A program made the position numbers and the translations under genes. A DNA stretch of 47,587 nucleotides. It comes from a virus. The notes below the pieces were generated by a model. It searched no databases. It worked only from the letters and a program-made list of their open reading frames with translations, and was not told the origin of the DNA. Positions 22,653-33,300 of this stretch are shown here, piece by piece; the stretch's first letter is position 1, and every line of letters begins with the position of its first letter. The stretch spans positions 1 through 47,587 of the IMG/VR virus record IMGVR_UViG_3300020428_000021, one strand, 5' to 3'.

Positions 22653-24521
22653 TTATGGTAATACCTCATCTGAAACGTGTGTCCAATTGCCTGACAACAA
22701 CTGGAATACTTTAATAATTCTAGATGTTGTAATACCAGCTGCTGGTATAGATGCAATTGCACCGTTTACTGCTGTAACAGCAGGTGCTGTTCCTGATGGT
22801 GTATTAAATGTATTCGTTGTTATACTGATCTCAGGTGCTAGGTTAAAATTAATTGTTGAGTTACTTAATAATGTTACAAGTATTCTTGCAAAAGTACCTG
22901 ATCTATATTCAGCTGGCGGAGCCAGCTTGGCTAAAATTTCTGATGCAATATAACTGTTTGGTTTACCATCTGATAAGTCCATACTAAATGCTAATGATCT
23001 TGTTTGTGCAATGTCGTCAACATATTCTTTTGTTGCAGCATCTTGTGCAGTTGTAGGATCAGCTAGTCCTGTAATTTTTGGTGTTCCTATTAGTGCAATA
23101 TTACCTGCGCCGTGTGCTTCTAATTGTATATCATCGTTGTTATCAAGAGTTGAAATCTTCTGATTCTCAATTCTTAATTGTGCTACTGGCGGTAAGCCAG
23201 GTCCAATATTAATAACGTTCTGCGCACCAAAGGCTGTAACACCTGGGATACTAGTAATACCTGTACCTAATGATGTTCCACTTAATACTGTTATACCGTT
23301 AATTTTAAATTCTTTACCAGTTGCTAGGTTAACGTGTTCTGAACTTGTAAATGCTTGTGAAGCAAGTGCAGGATACTCTGCTGTTGCACCTAATCCGTCT
23401 TTACTATATAGAATTGCTTTATCAGTAGTACCTTTAATTACAAGTCCACCGCCGTCTGCAATTTCATCTGAGTTAGAACCACTATCGCCTGTTTGAGCAA
23501 GAACAATGTATTTGTCTTCAACAACTAATTCTGTTTGTTTAATTGTAGCAAGATCGCCATCATTAATAACAAGGTTACCTCTAATAGTAAGGTCACCTGC
23601 TAGTTCCATGCTACCACCAGTTTTAACTAAACTGTCTGGTGCGCCTTCATATAAATCAATTTGTCTTGTAGAAGGAGTAATCTTAACTGCAATTTCCTGC
23701 GAGATACCTTTTCTAACATCTAAAATTAAAAGTTTATTTTCAGCAGCGTTTGATAACTTAACGTTACCGTTATCAACTGATAAGTTAGCCTGCGAAGCAG
23801 AACCAACAACAAGACCTAAGTCACTTTCAATTCTAAGTGTGTTAGTTAATGAGTTAGCAGTATCTTTTCTAACATAGTTTGTAGAATCAATGTTTGCTAA
23901 TTTTTCTGAATTAGTACAAGTTACATCAAACTTAATGCCTGACAACGTACCTTGGTTAAAACCTGGACCAATGTCTCCACTAAATCCTTCAATAGCATTT
24001 TTAGGTGTAAATGAATCTTTGGCAAATATACCTAATAAGATACCGTTGTTAAATAATGATGTAATAACACGAGTTTGGTTTAGTGTATCAAGGATACTTG
24101 TTACAATAAGTCCACTAGTTCCTTGTGCATCTGAATACGCAGGACCTAATAATATAGTGCTAGTTCCGTCAAAGAAGTATAATTGTTTAGCAGTATCATT
24201 AAACCAAAGATCACCAACACCAAGTGTTGTTGGTTGTGAGTTAGCAATTGTTGCAGAACTTACAGGAACAAATGCTGTTCCGCTGTAAACTTTAAGTTTT
24301 GATTCTGTGCTATCAAACCAAATCTGTCCTTTGATAGGCGCCGTAGGCGCAGTCACGTTAGCAAAATTTTCTAGTATCTTAATAAAGTTTTCATTAAGTA
24401 CTTCACCAAATCCGCTATAGTTTTTACCAATTAGTGTAATGTCAGTAGAGATATTATCAATTTGACCATCGGCTACTGTTGAAACTATTGTACCATCTGT
24501 TTTATTAATTTGATATGCCAT
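22653..24521 (-). CDS. Tail fibre-like protein with shared N-terminal module, 622 aa
   Basis: The N-terminal module has GKNYSGFGEVLNENFIKILE, PIKGQIWFDSTESKLKVYSG and YFFDGTSTILLGPAY. The middle (about 200-450) is beta-rich with few aromatic residues. The C-terminal part contains DPTTAQDAATKEYVDD, a motif frequent in phage fibre and spike proteins, before a unique tip ending WTHVSDEVLP. The likely ribosome site is TAGGATGAG, made partly from the stop codon of the collar-domain gene. It lies between two other fibre genes without a promoter of its own. Confidence 0.84.
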   Translation of the reverse strand: MAYQINKTDGTIVSTVADGQIDNISTDITLIGKNYSGFGEVLNENFIKILENFANVTAPTAPIKGQIWFDSTESKLKVYSGTAFVPVSSATIANSQPTTLGVGDLWFNDTAKQLYFFDGTSTILLGPAYSDAQGTSGLIVTSILDTLNQTRVITSLFNNGILLGIFAKDSFTPKNAIEGFSGDIGPGFNQGTLSGIKFDVTCTNSEKLANIDSTNYVRKDTANSLTNTLRIESDLGLVVGSASQANLSVDNGNVKLSNAAENKLLILDVRKGISQEIAVKITPSTRQIDLYEGAPDSLVKTGGSMELAGDLTIRGNLVINDGDLATIKQTELVVEDKYIVLAQTGDSGSNSDEIADGGGLVIKGTTDKAILYSKDGLGATAEYPALASQAFTSSEHVNLATGKEFKINGITVLSGTSLGTGITSIPGVTAFGAQNVINIGPGLPPVAQLRIENQKISTLDNNDDIQLEAHGAGNIALIGTPKITGLADPTTAQDAATKEYVDDIAQTRSLAFSMDLSDGKPNSYIASEILAKLAPPAEYRSGTFARILVTLLSNSTINFNLAPEISITTNTFNTPSGTAPAVTAVNGAIASIPAAGITTSRIIKVFQLLSGNWTHVSDEVLP

Positions 24522-24534
24522 TTAATATCTCATC

Positions 24535-26676
24535 CTACGTTGTTGTAAACGCTGGTGGTCCCGAACGTATAATATAGTTAATTGTCAAAAACGGATTCAT
24601 AATACCAACTAATGACCCTAACGTAAAGTCTGTACTTGGTTTCTTAATGCCGCCTGATTGTTGTAAGTACTGTGCTTGTCCTGGTGCTGTAGGCCCTAAA
24701 CCTGTTGTACCTGGACTGTTAATAGCACTATCAACTCTAACAGCAGAATATTGAATTCCATTTGCTGTCATATCATGTTCGTGATCTGGTAGGTTACCTA
24801 ATGTTAACGCTACCGCACTTGCGCCTGCTGCGCCTGCAAGTGTTTGAGCTTCTGTACCTTCAACTCTTGCTGGGCTTGGTTCACCGCCGCCGTTATCAAC
24901 AAATCCACCAACTGAGTTTGGTACATTAATGTTGTTATCCATGTTGTGTCTGCCTAATGCAAATCTACCACGTAAATCTGGTATTCTAAATGTTCCAGTA
25001 CCATTAAGTGCTGCTGAACCGTTATATGTTGTTCCTATAATATCAAACAACTCTGGAAACTTAGATCTTTCAACTTCTCCACCATCACAAAATAAAAATC
25101 CTGTTGGTGGTTGTGTACCTGCATATGGGAGGATACCTCCTAACGGTATTCCTAAGTCTCCTATAAATGTATCACGTGTTTCTTTAAGAAGTCCTGTTGC
25201 TCCGCCTGCTTCAGCTGAAGCTCTGTATACTAGTACAAAATCGTTTTTGTCTGATTGATTTGGTGCAGGTTCTGATCTATCTTTAACAATGTTAGCAGTC
25301 AATGTAGTAGCAAATGTCTTAGTTGCACTACCTACCTGTCCGTCAAACTGTATTGCTGGCGAAACAACGTCACCTGTTAGTGCAAAACTTGTAACATTTT
25401 TTAAGTTAGTTGCAGTGTTTGCATTACCTGTAATGTTACCGTTAATTGTACCAACAATTTCATCTGCTTGAATTGATTTAGCATAAACTGTTTTCCATCG
25501 TGTTGTTGCTTCACCTAAATCATATGTATCATTAAGTTGAGGTTTTGCAGTTGATGATGTAATTGCTCCTGTAATATTTGCTGAGCCGCCAATTAATAAA
25601 TTTTTAGTAATTGCTGCGCCACCTGTTGTAACAATACTACCTGTTGATAAGTTAGTTGTTTCAGCTGTGCTAGAAATCTTTAGTGCGCCAGTTAACCCAA
25701 TGTTACCGTCAACATCAAGTGCTTCGTCTGGTGCTGCAATGTTAATTCCAACTTTATTATCAAGCACTCTAAGTACTGTAGTTGGAATACCATTTCTGTT
25801 AACTTGTAAATCTACTGAACTACCTGCTGATGAATTGTAAAGTTTTGCAGCGGTAGATGATGTTGTTACTTGGAAGTTTCCGTCAACACCAATTGTTAAA
25901 CCTGCGTTGTTTCTTACATTAATACCTTGATCAGTTGTGTTAAGAATATCACTTCTTAAAAACTTACCTGCTGATACTTCAACTCCACCAACGTTAAGTG
26001 CATCTGCATTTTTAGCAGTACCAATAAGTTTAGGTAGTTCGCCTCCTAAAAATATAGAAGCAAATTCTGTTTTTTCAGTATCGTTTGCTGGCGTTGCAAC
26101 ATTAAGTCCTGCTTTGATTGTTGCAAAGCCTTTAATGTTAACTTTAGGTGTAAATGAATCTTTAGAAACAATTGCAACCGGTTGGTCTGCAATATATAAA
26201 ATTAAAATACTTTTTGTTTGGTTGTCTGAGTCAGCAATGTTTTCTACTGCTGGTCCATAACGTAATCCGTCAATTGAACTTTCTGCTGGTCCAACTAGTA
26301 ACCATCTTGTACCTGTGTAAATTCTTAACTGTTGGTTTGTAGTATCAACCCAAAGTTCACCAACTTTAGAATTTTCAACACTAGGCTCTGTAACACTCTT
26401 TTGAATGTTTGATGCTGCTTTCCATGCTGTATTATCAAACAACTGTAGCACACCATTTTGTGTGTCATACCAAAGTTGTCCTTCAACTGGATTTACCGGT
26501 GCGTTTGCACTTGCAAAGTTTTCTAGTACAGATAAAAAGTTTTCAGCAATAATTTGTCCGTATCCAGTAACGTTACGTCCTGGAAATGTTAAACTTGTAT
26601 CTTGGCTTGATGTATTATCAAACACTGTGATCGGAGTTTTATTTTCGCTATCTGTAAAATTTACAATATATGGCAT
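24535..26676 (-). CDS. Short tail fibre-like protein with collar domain (gp12-type tip)
   Basis: This 713-residue fibre protein carries a more divergent copy of the shared N-terminal module (GRNVTGYGQIIAENFLSVLE, GQLWYDTQNGVLQLFDNTAW). After a shaft, the C-terminal third is a phage tail collar domain: GGILPYAGTQPPTGFLFCDG at about 510, FRIPDLRGRFALG, PDHEHD at about 628-633, and the closing NPFLTINYIIRSG. The H-x-H pair in PDHEHD corresponds to the metal-binding histidines of the T4 gp12 tip. A role in reversible or irreversible receptor contact below the baseplate is likely. It is separated from the upstream gene by three bases and has a GGAGG ribosome site. Confidence 0.92.
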   Translation of the reverse strand: MPYIVNFTDSENKTPITVFDNTSSQDTSLTFPGRNVTGYGQIIAENFLSVLENFASANAPVNPVEGQLWYDTQNGVLQLFDNTAWKAASNIQKSVTEPSVENSKVGELWVDTTNQQLRIYTGTRWLLVGPAESSIDGLRYGPAVENIADSDNQTKSILILYIADQPVAIVSKDSFTPKVNIKGFATIKAGLNVATPANDTEKTEFASIFLGGELPKLIGTAKNADALNVGGVEVSAGKFLRSDILNTTDQGINVRNNAGLTIGVDGNFQVTTSSTAAKLYNSSAGSSVDLQVNRNGIPTTVLRVLDNKVGINIAAPDEALDVDGNIGLTGALKISSTAETTNLSTGSIVTTGGAAITKNLLIGGSANITGAITSSTAKPQLNDTYDLGEATTRWKTVYAKSIQADEIVGTINGNITGNANTATNLKNVTSFALTGDVVSPAIQFDGQVGSATKTFATTLTANIVKDRSEPAPNQSDKNDFVLVYRASAEAGGATGLLKETRDTFIGDLGIPLGGILPYAGTQPPTGFLFCDGGEVERSKFPELFDIIGTTYNGSAALNGTGTFRIPDLRGRFALGRHNMDNNINVPNSVGGFVDNGGGEPSPARVEGTEAQTLAGAAGASAVALTLGNLPDHEHDMTANGIQYSAVRVDSAINSPGTTGLGPTAPGQAQYLQQSGGIKKPSTDFTLGSLVGIMNPFLTINYIIRSGPPAFTTT

Positions 26677-26679
26677 TTA

Positions 26680-27321
26680 TTAAACCTCCGTAAAGCCTGT
26701 TAAACTCTGTACTCTGATTGTATAATCAACTTGTAAGAGTCTGTTCAAAGACTTTTGTACAGGGTGGAAAACCACGTGTGTTAAAAGTTTGCCTGTACCT
26801 GTAGCATTATACCATTTAAGTCCAAGCTCGTCAAAAACAAAGTTACTGTCCATGTCAACACTATTATCAAATGCTTGTTGATCGTCTGGCTCACCATAAT
26901 CAAGTGTACATGTAATTACAATGTCACTGTAGGTTGCACCACTAACGTGTCTAACTTCCATCTTGTTACGTACTGGATCAGAGTTTGCAATAGAGTTTTG
27001 ATCAATAACTTTAACATATGTTTGATTATATAAACTGGAATTTGAACCAATTGTGTTAGGTGTTAAGTATGTAATTAATCCTGTAGGGTCAACTGTGGTA
27101 CCACCGCTACCAAACGCCATTTGATAAACTGTACCTTCTCCTTGATTTGAAAGACTGTTAACTATTGCAACACTCATATTTTCATAGTGTATTGCATTGC
27201 GTTTATCCTGAAAAACTTCTCCAGTTTCAGGATCAAAAATCTTAATATGCCCTTCAAAATGGAACCCGCCGGTTTCATTCAATCCAGGTGCTTTTGGCGT
27301 TTTGTTTTCTTTGTTTGACAT
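26680..27321 (-). CDS. Virion structural protein, about 213 aa
   Basis: The frame extends to 27381, but the ATG at 27321 (MSNKENKTPKAPGLNETGG) is preferred. The late promoter at 27346-27353 would place transcription start downstream of the earlier frame, and GGAAGA sits at ribosome-site distance. The protein has GFHFEGHIKIFDPETGEVFQ near the start and repeated strands to the end (LLQVDYTIRVQSLTGF). Such proteins are commonly found in marine T4-like baseplate clusters without a known role. It lies between the giant protein and the collar fibre, so it is probably a baseplate or fibre-attachment component. Confidence 0.82.
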   Translation of the reverse strand: MSNKENKTPKAPGLNETGGFHFEGHIKIFDPETGEVFQDKRNAIHYENMSVAIVNSLSNQGEGTVYQMAFGSGGTTVDPTGLITYLTPNTIGSNSSLYNQTYVKVIDQNSIANSDPVRNKMEVRHVSGATYSDIVITCTLDYGEPDDQQAFDNSVDMDSNFVFDELGLKWYNATGTGKLLTHVVFHPVQKSLNRLLQVDYTIRVQSLTGFTEV

Positions 27322-27345
27322 ATTTTTATCTTCCAGTTTCATAGT

Positions 27346-27353
27346 GTATTTAT
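27346..27353 (-). promoter_or_regulatory. Late promoter element (ATAAATAC) overlapping a stop codon
   Basis: Minus-strand GAATAAATACAC provides both the GAA-TAA end of the giant protein gene and the full ATAAATAC late core. It sits about 25 bases before the preferred ATG at 27321. Its placement is the main reason to reject the longer frame of the following gene. Confidence 0.68.
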
Positions 27354-30300
27354 TCAGGTAACTTCGATGTATTGGCAGCAATGAACTGACTAATTGGAGT
27401 ACTGTTTTTAAGCAGTGTAACGCCTGATGTAGCAGTATTTTGGCCTCTATCGTACCATACTTGTCCTTGTTGTTTTATAATACTAATTCGTGTACCTGCC
27501 GCAGGCACATTTGTTAGTCTAATATATGCTGACGATCCGTCAACACTAAATTCAGCTTCAACCTTCTCATCGCCCGCCGGGCTAGTTGAACCTATAGTTT
27601 CGTTATACTGATCTATATATGTTTTGCGTAATCGCTTACCGCCAACAAATACTTCAATCGAGTCACATCTTCCATAAATTGCTGGAATAGTACCTTGATA
27701 CCAATCACTAACAGTACTTAGCTTAGGAGTAAAAGGAAGAGGTCCAATTAACTGGCTGCTTCCATCACTAACAAAATCTGTTCTTGATTGTGTATCTTTG
27801 TACGGAATAGTTTGATCCGTACTCATATCAACTACATATTCGCCTACTGGACTTAGAGTCTTGATTGCTGTACCTTGTGTACCTCTTCTCAAGTTGCTTA
27901 ATACATTACCGCTTTTGGTCATGTATTCAATTTTCTCACCGTCAATTTCAATAATGCCTGGTACATTGTTACTTGCAACAGGATTAAACAGTGAAGAAGC
28001 ATCTTTAAGCGTAATAGTTTCGTCATAGTAAGTTAATTCTTTTGCTAATACTAAACTATCAGTGATAGCATATCTAGTATATCTATTAATGTTTAGCATA
28101 TCTTTGCTAACTTGATAAGCACTTGGTAGTGCAAATATATTAGATCCAAATGCCATAATTTCAAAAACATCTGTTTCTTCATTAGATCCTTCAATATATA
28201 TGGCACCTTTTTCAACATCTAGTCTATAATCAACATCTTGTATTAGTTTATCTTTGTTTCTATAAACCCAAGTGTAACTTACACCCAGTGGTTTGAATGC
28301 TATAGGATAAAATGCTTTGCCGCCTGTATATAGATCGCTAACAATATCCATTGACGGATATTCACTAAACCAAGTAACATCAATAGTATCTCCTAATGTT
28401 AATGCTGTTGAATCGTTAATAACAATGTTGTTACCAAATACAGAGTATTCTGCTCCTAAGTTATTTTCAATTTTAATAACGTCACCGACCGTCAAATTTT
28501 CCGCAGTAACCTCAAGCTCTTTTGTTGTACCATTATAAACATAATCTGTAATGAATGTTTTTAATTCATTGTTAATAAAAACTTTAATATTGTTAGGAAC
28601 AATAGAACCTGATGATACAATAGGATCAACTCCTAATACAAACTTTTTAGTAACACCATCGTAAATATTATAAACAGTATCAACACTTTTTAATTTTTTA
28701 TTGTTTACTTCAACAATAGTTGAAGCCAATGCACTATCTCTACTTAACTGTACAAATGTATCTAAGTCATAGCTTTTAGTGCTACCGTCATATGTAAACT
28801 CTTGTTGATTAACTCTAATTAGAGATTGTAATGAACTATCAACATCTGTTGCTGCACTAAATGCAACTATTCTAATTACTGCTAGTCTATCAGGTTTTAC
28901 ACCAAATTGTACCAATGTTCTATTTGGTGTGTCAGGCAATAAATCTGTACTAGATATAAAGCCAGTGTCAGACTGAACGCCGTTGACTGATACAAATATA
29001 TTTGAAGTGTCAGCATAATTTGCATTGGTTAAAAATAATGTAGTATCACCGTCTGCAATAAATTCTTGGTAATCAAGTATTGATACACCACCTAATCCAA
29101 TCGAAACTATTTCAATTTTAGAGTTTTGTGCTGGTACACTTGAAAATTCAATAGTACTATTAGTAACACTAACTGTATATGTTGCTGGTTCAACTTTTAA
29201 ACCGTCAATATATACTATCACTGACTTGTTTTCAATAATTTTTTGTCCTATAGGATATGTTAATGTCGATCCGTCACCTATTCTAACATTAGATTTAATA
29301 GGAGCACCTGTTGAATCTTGATTTGAATGGAATACTTTAATACTTAAACTGTCTAAAACTTGTCCAGGAACGTTTTCTTCTGTTGCAGGAACTTGATCTG
29401 GACTAGTATATTCACCGCCGTCTATTGAAATGTCTTCTGCATTTAATCCTGTTGCTGTAGCATAAGCACCTTCCATTGCTGAAAGCGTTCCTCCTGATAG
29501 TTTTGTATCTAGCAAGTTATTATCATTAATAGTTACAGCACCATCGCTTTCTGCAGGACGGAAGATTAAGATATCTCCTGGATTTGTTGAAACATATGCA
29601 CCTACTTCTACAACTTTTGTGCTGCCGTCACCTATAAATGTTGGCATCTGTGCATGAGGATTAGTTGCTATTGAACTATCCCAAGCGTCTGTATAATTAG
29701 GATCATCAATTCTAAGTGTTGGCGGAGCATCAACGCCTTCTTCAGTTTGTAAATTAAGAATATCGTCAGGTATAACAGTACCTGCACGTTTTAAGTAAAT
29801 GTTAATAACTTGTCCGTCTGTAGGAATATAAGGAAGTGTCACACCAATTGTACTTCCATCTGCAACATAGTAGTAATCTGCTGCTGCTTCAACACTATCC
29901 CAACTATCTGTAAACCAAGGAAGTGCGTCCCAACCACCTGTAACATCAAATGTAGTACCTTGTACTTGAACACCACCAAAGTCAATACCTGTCATTAATT
30001 GATCGAGCTCTTTACCTACCATACCTGATGAAGGATTATAGTATTTTGTGATTCTGCTTACACTATCTAGGATTTCATCATTCTTTTCATATGTAATTGT
30101 AATGATATCGTTGTTAGCTGGTGGAGTTACAAATGTAATTTTACCTCTTAACTGTTTGTACACATCTGTTTCTAAAGTAAACAACGATATACTGTATTCG
30201 TTATTAAGAACTACTTGTCCATTATTAATAATTGATATTTTTGCTTTATCTCTAGTTGGTGGATATGTTAAATTAAACACAGCCGTTGCACCTGTAGCAG

Positions 30301-33300
30301 TAAATGACTCAGTTTGTGTAAAGTTGCTGTAGATACCTGTTTTAGAAATCCTATCAAACTTCATATTAACACTCATAGAACGTGTTTTACCGTTACCTAA
30401 TACTGCAACTGCTCTTGCAATTGACGGTGATGTTCCATTTCCACCTATAAGCGAAACTGTTGGTGTTGATGTGTATCCTAAACCTTGTTCTGTTAATTTA
30501 ATTCCAGTAACTTTACCATTTGAAACATATGCAGTTGCTTTAGCACCGCTTCCGCCGCCGCCGGTAATCAATACCTTAGGTGCTACTGTATAATCTGCAC
30601 CCTTACTTGCAACACTAATTTCTGTAATTTGATATCCTTTGTTATCATTCCAGAATTTATAAGGATATGTTGCTAATATATCGTCATTGCTTTCGACAGG
30701 AATAATTTTACCTTTCTCTTCTGAGTAATAAGGAGGTAAGTCAAAGTCTGCGACTGCAGAATTTGTAGTATCTAAGTTATCATACTTACTAATATACTCT
30801 CTTACAGTTGTACTATAAGGTTTGACTTCATTGATATAATCTAAGTAGCTTTCAAGGCTATCATTTTTGTAATTAGTTTTTTGTTTTAATGTGCCAACAT
30901 TGTGTGTTGCATTTAAGAAACTAGTTTTAAATGCCCAGTCAACATATGTTTGCTCTTTGAAAACATATCTAATAGATGTAAAGAACAAGTTATTCCATTC
31001 AACTGCATAATTGCCAATTAGAATATCTTCTTTTAATGCTTGTAAAATAAATCTAAGTTCGTTTGAAACTTCTTTATCATAAAAATCAATATCATACGAA
31101 TCTACGTTATCAAATCCAACACCACTTAGTGCTGTGTCATATAACTTTGTTGAAAATTGTATAGTTCCTAGCTCTCTACCGATCAACTCGTAATTGTTCA
31201 TAGCACCATTAGAAACGTTAGCAGTTTTCTTAAATACTGCCCAGCCGCCTGCACCGTATTCTTTGATTCTAATCAAATCACCGATTTCAACATTTATAGT
31301 TGGCTCTTCGTAAACACTAATAATTTCTGATATAATCCTTGAAGTAGGACCAAAGTCGTTGTCCCACCAGTCAGCATATGACCAATATGCTGGTGTGTTA
31401 TATGCTTGTGATCTACTTCTGTACCATGACTTTCTTGTATCGTCCCAAGCATAAATGCTCCAGAAGTTTTCAGCTGTTGAATCACTTTCAACAAGCACAC
31501 TAAACTGTCTTGGCTTGGTAGCAACATAGGTATAAAGTTTACCGCTATTAGTAATTGTTACACCATTAACTCTACCTTGATTGTCAATTGTAGTAACTGC
31601 TTCTGCACCTGTTCCGTCGCCTTCAAATTCAATAGTAGGAGGTATCTTGTATCCAAAACCTGCATTTACTATATCAATAGAGTTAATTTCATTATCAATA
31701 ATATTTGCACGTAATACACATTGCTTAGTTCTAGATGTACCAACTTCAAGTAACTCAGTGTAAGTATCAACTGTTGTATCATATAAATTTAACAAAGAAC
31801 TTGGTTTTGTATCAACTGAGTTCAATGTTGTAAAGTCTAATGAATCAGCAAATGATTCTTTGTGCATGATTGCATTAACGTTTGTAATTAAAGTTTTTAA
31901 TAAAGTCTTTCTATCAACAAACATACTTTGTCTTGGTCTATAACTAATACCGTATCTCTGTTTTTCTGGCAAATTAGTATCAGGTATTCTATTACCTTGT
32001 ACATCGTAACCAATTAAACTATCAATCCATTTATTTTCCAATGAAGTTGTTGGTAAACTATCTGCAACACCTTCAGTAAGAAGCTGATACTCTTGGTGTA
32101 TTTGATTCTGATTTTCTTGCTGTGTAAAGTATTCAATATTAAGAACAGCTGAATCGTCTGCTACTGTTGATTTATAGTTGAATAATAAAAACTTATCTTT
32201 ATCAATAAACGCTGCGTAAGTTTGCCCTAACGCTGAAGGATCACTAATTAAATTAAATACGTCACCTGCTGAGATAGATCTATCAGCAACACCTTCTGGT
32301 ACGGTAACTTTATTTTTTACCCAATAGTAATAATAAATTTCTGTTTGTAATCCTGTGTTAGGATTAAATTCTGCTTTTGTACTATAAGCACTATCGTCTG
32401 CATACAAAGGTTGACCTGATATACCTAGCGGTAGTCCCTCATTAGTATCTGCAACTACTGCCCACTCTGATGGTAATAACTTAGACTGTACCCATTCGTA
32501 AATATCAATTGATGCTCCAGGAGCCAATGCACCCCAAGCACCTACTCTGTATGATACTTCACCTTGCTCATAGTCATACCATTTAGCAGTTGAAATATCC
32601 CACCATAATTTACCTACGTTTTTAGTCTTCCAACAAATTGAATCGTCAACAACTGCACCTTCTGCTGTTCCTGTTGTATAGATTGCAGGATCATAAGGTA
32701 CTTTGTATGAAAGCTCTCTTTCTGCTTCTGCTAACAGTTTCATTTTAGCTGGATCAAAAATTTCTAAATCAAGAAGTTTTGTATCATCTTCTGTATCGTA
32801 TAATGCAATACGTTTAAACTTATCAATATCAACTGTCTGTGGTTGTGAGCCAATAATGTTTAGTGAATTTTGTCCTTCAGTTTTTTCAAATAATCTAACT
32901 GTACCTGTTTTGGCTCCTGTGAATAAAATATCAACACCTGATGATGCAGGTGATATGTAGTTAGGTGATCCAACTACGATAGCATTTCTTGTAGCATATA
33001 AACTAAATCCAAATGATTCGTTTAAAGAAAGTGCTTCATCAATTTTTTCTGATAAGAAGAATTTCTCATTCGTACCTTTTTTCTCAAATACATATACTGC
33101 ACCAGCAAAGCCATCATAATCTCTAAACGTAGTTCTGTTATTATCATATGAAGTCTGTGAAGCATCAAATCTAGTTTGTAATACAAACGGAGAGTTAGTT
33201 GCACCAATTGCAATTATCTCTGTGCCGCTTGATATTGAAATATCTTGCCCAAACATTTCATTTGGATAATCTGAATAACTTGTTAATTTTTGTTTTAGTC

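Noticed and set aside
23506-24288. Two antisense plus-strand frames opposite the fibre gene 22653-24521
   Set aside because: Both lie inside a fibre gene with clear shared N-terminal module; such shadows are expected opposite Ser/Thr-rich coding sequence.
32251-32262. TAAATACG on the plus strand inside the giant gene
   Set aside because: It is in the middle of coding sequence with no plus-strand gene downstream, so it is taken as a chance match to the late motif.
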